Of a stretch of 64,000 nucleotides of DNA, positions 58,649 through 64,000 are shown in pieces. Numbering within the stretch: position 1 is the first letter of the stretch; each line of letters starts with the position of its first letter. This stretch comes from JABWBH01 sp964526695 (GTDB taxonomy: Bacteria; Planctomycetota; Phycisphaerae; UBA1845). The stretch lies in assembly GCA_964526695.1 (NCBI GenBank), contig CAZGJA010000051.1:73786-137785 (forward strand). Direction: 5' to 3'. Below the pieces are notes generated by a model. It worked only from the letters and a program-made list of their open reading frames with translations, made no database searches and was not told where the DNA came from. Position numbers and translations under genes: made by a program.

Positions 58649-60799
58649 TCAGTCCAATTGACACAAGGTGCGGTAGAGCCGGCAGCGCTGGATCAGGTCG
58701 TCGTGTTGACCGCTGTCCACGATGCGGCCCGCGTCGAGGACGACGATGCGATCCGCGAAACGAAACGTGCTGGGGCGATGCGCGATCATGAGGGTCGTGC
58801 GGTCGCGCGACAGCTCGCGGATGGCCTGGTGGATCTTCTCGTCGGATTCGGTGTCCACCTGGCTGGTGGCTTCGTCGAAGATGAGGATGGGCGCGTTGCG
58901 GAGGATGGCGCGGGCGATGACGAGGCGCTGGCGCTGGCCGCCGGAGAGGGCCATGCCGCCCTCGCCGACGCGCTCGTCGAAGCCGTTGCGCCGAGCGAGA
59001 ATGAACTCCTCGGCGAACGCGCGACGGGCGGCGTCGCGGATCTGGTCCTCGGTGGCTTCGTGCGATCCGTAGGCGATGTTCTCCCGAATCGTGCCGTCGA
59101 ACACGACGGATTTCTGCGTGACCAGCGCGATCTGCCGGCGAAGTTCGTCAAGCCGCAGTTCCGCGATCGGCTGACCGTCGTAGTGCAACTCGCCGCTTTG
59201 GGCGTCGTAGAAGCGCAGCAGCAGGTTGACGAGCGTGGTCTTGCCCGAACCGTTGGGGCCGACGAGCGCGAGGCATTCGCCCCGCTGGATGGTCAGCGTC
59301 AGATCGTTCAGCGCGGGCGCGGGCGCGTTGGGGTAGGTGAAGGTCACGCCGCGGAACTCGATCGCGCGTTTCAGCGGCTGCACGGGTCGATCGCCGCCGC
59401 GCTCCACCGCTTCCGGCGGGAGATCCAGCACCTTGAAAATCCGATCCGCGCCGGCGGAGCCGCGCGAGATGCGCGTGTACACGTCCGCGACTTTGCGGAT
59501 CGGGTCGAGCATCATGCCGAGCACCAGCGCGAGCTGCATGAACTCCGAGACGTTGAGCTGCCGGTTCAGCACGCGCGAGCCGAGCCAGACGCACACGATC
59601 GACACTCCCGTGACCGCCAGCACCTCCAGCGACGGCGGCAGCGCGGCCTGCATCCGCGCGATGCGCCGCTGCTGGGTGAACATCTTGACGTCCAGCGCAT
59701 CGAGGCGGCGGCGCTCGAATTCCTCTGTGGTGTAAGCCTTGACGATGTCGATCGCTTGCAGCACGGTCGAAAGCCCGCCGATCATCACGCCGTACTGCGC
59801 CAGCAGCTTGCGATTGGCCTTGCGGACCTGGCGGCCGATCATGAGGAACACACCCGCGGCGAGAGGCGCGATCACCAGCACCATGAGCGTGAGGCGTGCA
59901 TCGAGGAAGATGGCGAGCGTGAGGATGAAGCCGGCCTTGAGCGGCTCGGTGACGAGCTTGCCGAAGAGCGCCAGCAGCCCGCGCTGGATCTCCTGAATGT
60001 CCTGCACGAATTGCGTGACGAGATCCGACGTGCCGCGCTCGGTGAAGAACGCCATCGGGAGCTTGAGCACTTTTTCATAAAGCTGGGCGCGGAGGCGGAT
60101 CATGCCATGCAGCACCGCCTGTGAGACGAGATACTCGGCGAGGAAGCGAAAGACGTTGGCGAGGACCGCCACGAAGGTGACCGCGGCAAGGATGTACACG
60201 AGGACGCGGAACTTGTCGTGCTCGAGCGTCTGGCGGCTGACGAGTTGCGAGAGGCGGAACTTGGCGGCCTCCTTGAAGTCCAGCCCGCGCAGCGTGACGG
60301 CGTAGCGCTTCCGGTTGGAAGCGCCTTCGGCTGCGCCGGATGAAACGTCCACGGCGTCGAATTCGCGCACTCCGCCCTCCGTGTCGCGCGCCACGCTGGC
60401 GAGCCAATCCGCGGCGGAAAGTCCGAGCGGTTCAATCAGATCGCCTTCGCCGAGACCTTGCTTGAACAGGACGTGCTGCGGCGAAATGCGGCGGACGGTG
60501 AGGACGTCCCCAGCCGCGCGGCGCGCCAGCTCGACCTCGAAGCCGAGCCGCCGCGAGGCCACCGTGCGGTCGATCCACCCGTGCAGCCCTTCCTCGTCGA
60601 GGATCAGCTTGAGCACCGGCAGCGCCCCCGCAAGGCTGGCCGCATGCAGTCCGGCAAAGAGGAGCGCGCAGGCGAAACCCGTCAGGAGCAGCCGGCGAAA
60701 CTGCCACGTGTAACCGAGCGTGCGCATGAACTGCGCGGAGAGCACCCTGGACTTCGGCGCTCGCTGCTGGTCGTCGGAGATGAGCTGGGTCAGGTCCAT
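58649..60799 (-). CDS. ABC exporter (MsbA-like, permease-ATPase fusion) with an extra extracytoplasmic domain
   Basis: The 716-residue half-transporter probably exports lipids or peptides as a homodimer. The membrane domain covers about 35-460 and the ATPase about 480-716: GPNGSGKTT (Walker A), Q-loop in ALVTQKSVV, LSGGQRQRLVIARA (signature), ILIFDEATS (Walker B) and IAHRPST (H-loop). Between the first helix (about 37-66) and the second (about 198-220) lies an unusually long segment of about 125 residues, containing VLTVRRISPQHVLFKQGLGE and GDLI, which looks PDZ-like. In MsbA this loop is short. The gene is monocistronic and divergent from no partner; the next gene upstream is a lipoprotein in the same direction. 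Confidence 0.9.
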   Translation of the reverse strand: MDLTQLISDDQQRAPKSRVLSAQFMRTLGYTWQFRRLLLTGFACALLFAGLHAASLAGALPVLKLILDEEGLHGWIDRTVASRRLGFEVELARRAAGDVLTVRRISPQHVLFKQGLGEGDLIEPLGLSAADWLASVARDTEGGVREFDAVDVSSGAAEGASNRKRYAVTLRGLDFKEAAKFRLSQLVSRQTLEHDKFRVLVYILAAVTFVAVLANVFRFLAEYLVSQAVLHGMIRLRAQLYEKVLKLPMAFFTERGTSDLVTQFVQDIQEIQRGLLALFGKLVTEPLKAGFILTLAIFLDARLTLMVLVIAPLAAGVFLMIGRQVRKANRKLLAQYGVMIGGLSTVLQAIDIVKAYTTEEFERRRLDALDVKMFTQQRRIARMQAALPPSLEVLAVTGVSIVCVWLGSRVLNRQLNVSEFMQLALVLGMMLDPIRKVADVYTRISRGSAGADRIFKVLDLPPEAVERGGDRPVQPLKRAIEFRGVTFTYPNAPAPALNDLTLTIQRGECLALVGPNGSGKTTLVNLLLRFYDAQSGELHYDGQPIAELRLDELRRQIALVTQKSVVFDGTIRENIAYGSHEATEDQIRDAARRAFAEEFILARRNGFDERVGEGGMALSGGQRQRLVIARAILRNAPILIFDEATSQVDTESDEKIHQAIRELSRDRTTLMIAHRPSTFRFADRIVVLDAGRIVDSGQHDDLIQRCRLYRTLCQLD

Positions 60800-60974
60800 C
60801 GGTCAGTGTCGTATGTCCCAGACATCAGGCGCGATGTGTGGTGATAAGGCGTCACCCCGAGCCGCGAACTTCAGATCGCGCGGACTGCGTTGATGAGCTG
60901 CGCTCATTGGCGATTGGAGGTCCGCGCTGCCTCCGCCGCGGCGGACACGTTGCGCCCGAGGTCCGCCGAGATTT

Positions 60975-60994
60975 GCGCGGATTGAAGTCCGCGC
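60975..60994. repeat. Hairpin downstream of the lipoprotein gene
   Basis: GCGCGGATTGAAGTCCGCGC is a 7-bp perfect stem with loop TTGAAG. A related unit, ACTTCAGATCGCGCGGACT, lies at about 60868-60886. The position after the stop at 61024 on the minus strand fits a terminator or another dispersed palindrome. Confidence 0.5.
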
Positions 60995-61023
60995 CTCAGT
61001 TTGCTGTGGGTTGCGTCGCGGCG

Positions 61024-61611
61024 TCACGATCCTCCTGCTCCCGGAGGCGGTGAATCGGGGGCCGGGTGCGCCTGCTGGTATAGCTCGATGACGGCGCGCC
61101 GGACTTCGTCGCGCGCGTTGGCGAGCCTCCACTGGTCCTGCTCCTTGCGGATTTCGAGGACGACGCGTCGGCTGGCTTCCTGACCCGTGGGAAGATCGCT
61201 CGGGTCCAGCTCCGCGATAGCATAGAGTCCGTAGAGGAACGTTTGCGGATCCAGCGGATCGCGGATTTTCTGGAGCACCTCGACCCGCAGGGCTTTGAGG
61301 CTCTTCCACCCGCGCTCGAACTGCTCGCGCGCGAACGGCTCGTCCACGGTCACCCACAGCAGACGAAAAGCGTCGTAGTCGCGGCCCGTCGAAACGCGGA
61401 GGGCTTCCTCAATGAACTGGTTGACGGTCTCGTCCGCGGCGCGGAGTTCCGGAGGGAAAATCAGTTGCGCTCCCGCCTCGCCTGCCGGCGCTGGGTCGCC
61501 CGCGGCGGCCTTGCCCGAGCCGCCCGCCGGGGTCGGCGCGGCCGGCTTCCTGCAGCCCGCCAGCGCCAGGATCGAAAGGAGCAGCAATATATTTCGGAAC
61601 TTCTGAAACAT
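61024..61611 (-). CDS. Putative lipoprotein of unknown function
   Basis: The 195-residue protein has a lipoprotein signal (LLLLSILALAGC, lipobox LAGC, mature Cys near 20), a Pro/Ala/Gly linker (about 23-45) and a helical/beta domain (about 50-180) with no catalytic motif; it resembles the small alpha+beta folds such as DUF4878/NTF2-like used for binding. A GTG eight codons upstream is an alternative start. It is divergent from mnmG. A fused or operonic role with the exporter downstream is possible but unproven. Confidence 0.6.
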   Translation of the reverse strand: MFQKFRNILLLLSILALAGCRKPAAPTPAGGSGKAAAGDPAPAGEAGAQLIFPPELRAADETVNQFIEEALRVSTGRDYDAFRLLWVTVDEPFAREQFERGWKSLKALRVEVLQKIRDPLDPQTFLYGLYAIAELDPSDLPTGQEASRRVVLEIRKEQDQWRLANARDEVRRAVIELYQQAHPAPDSPPPGAGGS

Positions 61612-61718
61612 CAGGAGAACCAACGTCACGTCCACGCGCGGCGCTAGCCCCCGCGCAAGCCCGCCATGTTCAGACCGCCGCCGGCGCGTAGAATAGCGGG
61701 ATTCGTCGATAAAGCGAT

Positions 61719-63578
61719 ATGGCCGAACGGTATGACATCGTGGTGGTGGGGGGCGGGCACGCGGGCATCGAGGCCGCGTGGGCGGCGGCGACGCTGGGCG
61801 CGCGGACGGCGCTGGTGACGATGCAGCGCGACGCCATCGGGCGCATGTCGTGCAACCCGGCGATCGGCGGCATCGGCAAGGGGCACATGGTCCGCGAGAT
61901 TGACGCGCTCGGCGGGCTGATGGGCCTCGCCACCGACCGCGCGGGCATTCAGTTCCGGATGCTCAACCGCAGCAAGGGTCCGGCCGTGTGGGCGCCGCGG
62001 GCGCAGTGCGACCGGCAACTCTACTCGAACGCGACGCGCGACCTGCTCGCAGCGGCGAGGAACCTGGAGATTATCGAAGGCTCCGTCGAAGATCTGCACG
62101 TTCACGACGTGACTGCGACGACGGCAAGCTGTCCGCAGCATCGCATCACCGCCGTTCAACTTGCTGACGGGAGGCGGCTTCCCTGCGATGCGGTCATCCT
62201 GACGACGGGCACGTTCTTGCGCGGGCTGATGCACTGCGGTGACCGGCAAACGGCGGGGGGGCGCATCGGCGAAGCGCCGGCCGTGGGGATCAGCCGCGTG
62301 CTGGAATCGCTGGGTTTTGCGCTGGGGCGGTTGAAGACGGGCACCCCGCCGCGTCTGCACCGCGACACGCTGGACTACGCGCGGCTCGAAGAGCAACCGG
62401 GCGACGACGTGCCGATCCCGTTTTCATTCCTGACGGACGGGCTGCACCAGCGGCAGGTTCCCTGCTGGATCACGTACACGAACGGCGAGGTCCACGACCT
62501 GATCCGCGGCAACCTGCACCGCGCGCCGATGTATTCCGGGCAGATTCAGTCCACCGGTCCGCGCTACTGCCCCAGCATTGAGGACAAGGTGGTGCGCTTC
62601 GCGGACAAGGACCGCCACCAGATCTTCCTCGAACCGGAGGGCTACGACAGCGAGCGCATCTACTGCAACGGCATCAGCACGTCGCTTCCGTCCGACGTGC
62701 AGGAGGACATGATCCGACGCATCCCGGCCCTGCGCGACGCCCGCGTGCTGCAGCACGGATACGCCGTCGAATACGACTGGGTTCCCACGCATCAGACGAA
62801 GTTCAGCCTGGAGACGAAGCGCGTCGCCGGGCTGTTCCTCGCCGGGCAGATCAACGGCACCAGCGGGTACGAAGAGGCCGCGGGGCAGGGCATTCTCGCG
62901 GGCATCAACGCGGTGATGCGGCTGAAGGGAGAGGAGCCGCTGGTCCTGCGGCGCGATCAGGCGTACCTCGGCGTCATGATCGACGACCTCATCACCCGCC
63001 CGCAGATCGAGCCTTACCGGATGTTCACCTCCCGCGCGGAGCATCGCCTCAGCCTGCGCAGCGACAATGCCGACCAGCGGCTGACGCCCGTCGGACGGCG
63101 GCTGGGCCTGGTGGACGACCGGCGGTGGGCGTTGCACGAACGGAAGGAGCACGCGGCGACGGCGATCCGCCGGGCGATGCGCGGCGCGTCGGTGGACGGC
63201 TCGGCGCTGGCAAGCTGGCTGAAGCGCCCCGACGCCTCGCTGGAGACCTTCGCAGATGCTCTACACGCGACGAGCGGCCGGGCGTTCGGCACGGACGACC
63301 TGTGGGAGGTGATGGTTCGCTCCAAGTACGAGGGCTACCTTCAGCGCCAGGATCGGCACATCGAGCGGATGCAAAAGCTGGAGTCGCATCGCATCCCGGA
63401 TTGGGTGGACTTCTCAACGATTTCGCAGCTCAAGGCCGAAGCCCGGGAAAACCTCGCCCGAGTCCGCCCAACCACCCTGGGCCAGGCAGGCCGCATCCCC
63501 GGCATCAGCTCCGCGGACCTGACCGTACTCTGGGTGCTGATGACACAAAAGTCGGCGAGCCGCTGCGGTCAAGTCTGA
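61719..63578 (+). CDS. mnmG: tRNA uridine-5-carboxymethylaminomethyl modification enzyme MnmG (GidA)
   Basis: With MnmE, this FAD enzyme modifies U34 of several tRNAs using methylenetetrahydrofolate. The 619-residue protein has VVVGGGHAGIEAAWAAATLG (FAD dinucleotide fold, 9-28), SCNPAIGGIGKGHMVREIDA (45-64), TGTFLRGLMHCG, FALGRLKTGTPPRL, and INGTSGYEEAAGQGILAGIN. The conserved catalytic cysteines fall in SCNPA and in CPSIEDKV. The C-terminal helical domain that binds MnmE is complete. TAGAAT at 61689-61694 may be the -10 of a promoter about 25 bases upstream of the ATG. Confidence 0.97.
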   Translation: MAERYDIVVVGGGHAGIEAAWAAATLGARTALVTMQRDAIGRMSCNPAIGGIGKGHMVREIDALGGLMGLATDRAGIQFRMLNRSKGPAVWAPRAQCDRQLYSNATRDLLAAARNLEIIEGSVEDLHVHDVTATTASCPQHRITAVQLADGRRLPCDAVILTTGTFLRGLMHCGDRQTAGGRIGEAPAVGISRVLESLGFALGRLKTGTPPRLHRDTLDYARLEEQPGDDVPIPFSFLTDGLHQRQVPCWITYTNGEVHDLIRGNLHRAPMYSGQIQSTGPRYCPSIEDKVVRFADKDRHQIFLEPEGYDSERIYCNGISTSLPSDVQEDMIRRIPALRDARVLQHGYAVEYDWVPTHQTKFSLETKRVAGLFLAGQINGTSGYEEAAGQGILAGINAVMRLKGEEPLVLRRDQAYLGVMIDDLITRPQIEPYRMFTSRAEHRLSLRSDNADQRLTPVGRRLGLVDDRRWALHERKEHAATAIRRAMRGASVDGSALASWLKRPDASLETFADALHATSGRAFGTDDLWEVMVRSKYEGYLQRQDRHIERMQKLESHRIPDWVDFSTISQLKAEARENLARVRPTTLGQAGRIPGISSADLTVLWVLMTQKSASRCGQV

Positions 63579-63658
63579 CCCGCCGCCCGTTTTCTGATCC
63601 ATGCGTCATGAGAGGCTAGCAGCCCGTGGTAGAACCCCAGTCTCTGCGCCCGCCAACT

Positions 63659-64000
63659 TTAGGCGGCGCAGCGCGCCAGGGGGGAGATCGGCGCCACCGG
63701 AGTCCTTCTCCGGCGCCGCCATTCCCAGGGGCCCTTCAAGACCGGCCACGGCACCGACAGGGCGTCGCTCACATGCCCGGCGAAGGCGCGCAAAGCCCGC
63801 CCTGCCGCGTTTTGCAGGCCTCTCGCCGTCCCGAAGCCGAGCATTGTGCGAAGAATTAAACTTAAGTTGAAGCCCGCCACGTGGATCAGCAGCCGTTTTA
63901 ATATGTTGTTGTGACCCTTCAGGTGCGTGCGACGCATTCCGCCCGTGTCATAACAGTGCGCAAAGCTCCGTTCCACCAATTCCCCGCGCTTCCGCATCAG
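63659..64000 (-). mobile_element. C-terminal part of a DDE transposase, runs off the right edge
   Basis: The last 114 codons of a transposase are visible; the N-terminal part lies beyond the window. GELVERSFAHCYDTGGMRRT, HLKGHNNILKRLLIHVAGFN and LSLILRTMLGFGTARGLQN match the end of a DDE transposase catalytic domain (IS4/IS1182-like), including the final Glu of the triad in the VERSFAH motif. No terminal inverted repeat can be assigned with confidence; the element edge must lie between the mnmG stop (63578) and 63658. It may be intact or decayed outside the window. Confidence 0.8.

Overview
ORGANISM. The window is high-GC bacterial chromosome and most likely comes from a planctomycete (Planctomycetota, perhaps Phycisphaerae-like). 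This is inferred from several signs: an EF-Tu whose switch I lacks the usual RGITI signature, an EF-G resembling the EF-G2 lineage of planctomycetes and spirochaetes, a dockerin-like protein tail, two membrane proteins carrying a C-x2-C-x-Y-x-L-x-G-L-P...CPECG zinc ribbon, a Uma2 nuclease, and many secreted repeat proteins. No rRNA is present, so the placement is not proven.

LAYOUT. (1) 1-1068: the start of a xylulokinase gene on the minus strand, cut by the window edge. (2) 1482-18587: a fused translation/transcription superoperon, tRNA-Thr - tuf - rpmG - tRNA-Trp - secE - nusG - rplK - rplA - rplJ - rplL - rpoB - [GNAT-like gene] - rpoC - rpsL - [bioY] - rpsG. The two bracketed genes are intruders in an otherwise very conserved order. 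(3) 18610-21773: an AT-richer block on the opposite strand separates rpsG from fusA. It holds a DUF433 protein and a two-gene cassette, an unknown protein translationally coupled to an SNF2 helicase-Mrr nuclease fusion, which looks like a defence system. (4) 21984-34201: fusA with a leaderless-type promoter, an ACT-domain protein, a TlyA/FtsJ-like methyltransferase, an 18-repeat Kelch-like secreted protein, an M28 peptidase, small membrane proteins, archease, and citrate synthase behind a consensus sigma-54 promoter. (5) 34202-43952: repeat-rich spacers around a second (12-repeat) Kelch-like protein, a GYF-AIM24 protein, a secreted peptidylarginine-deiminase-like enzyme, an HTH-receiver protein and a secreted protein of unknown function. 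(6) 44074-54049: ferritin, aspartate aminotransferase-carA operon, three secreted proteins, a junction of two broken genes, Uma2, and isocitrate dehydrogenase. (7) 54289-64000: a Cys-rich lipoprotein, an ABC sugar permease, an FG-GAP propeller protein, an ABC exporter with an extracytoplasmic insert, a lipoprotein, mnmG, and a transposase C-terminus.

HOW THE PARTS RELATE. Housekeeping functions dominate (translation, RNA polymerase, TCA-cycle citrate synthase and isocitrate dehydrogenase, pyrimidine/arginine precursor synthesis, tRNA modification). Laid over this is a set of secreted proteins with different N-terminal modules (Kelch, deiminase, FG-GAP, and a sialidase-like fragment) that end in the same 75-90-residue Cys-containing domain, usually closing with WGCGA...(Y/F)xCP at the very C-terminus. 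That shared tail is the most interesting candidate for an undescribed system here, probably surface attachment or export. The spacers are full of dispersed palindromes and minisatellites. Several monocistronic genes have a -10-like hexamer only 6-7 bases before the start codon, which suggests leaderless mRNAs.
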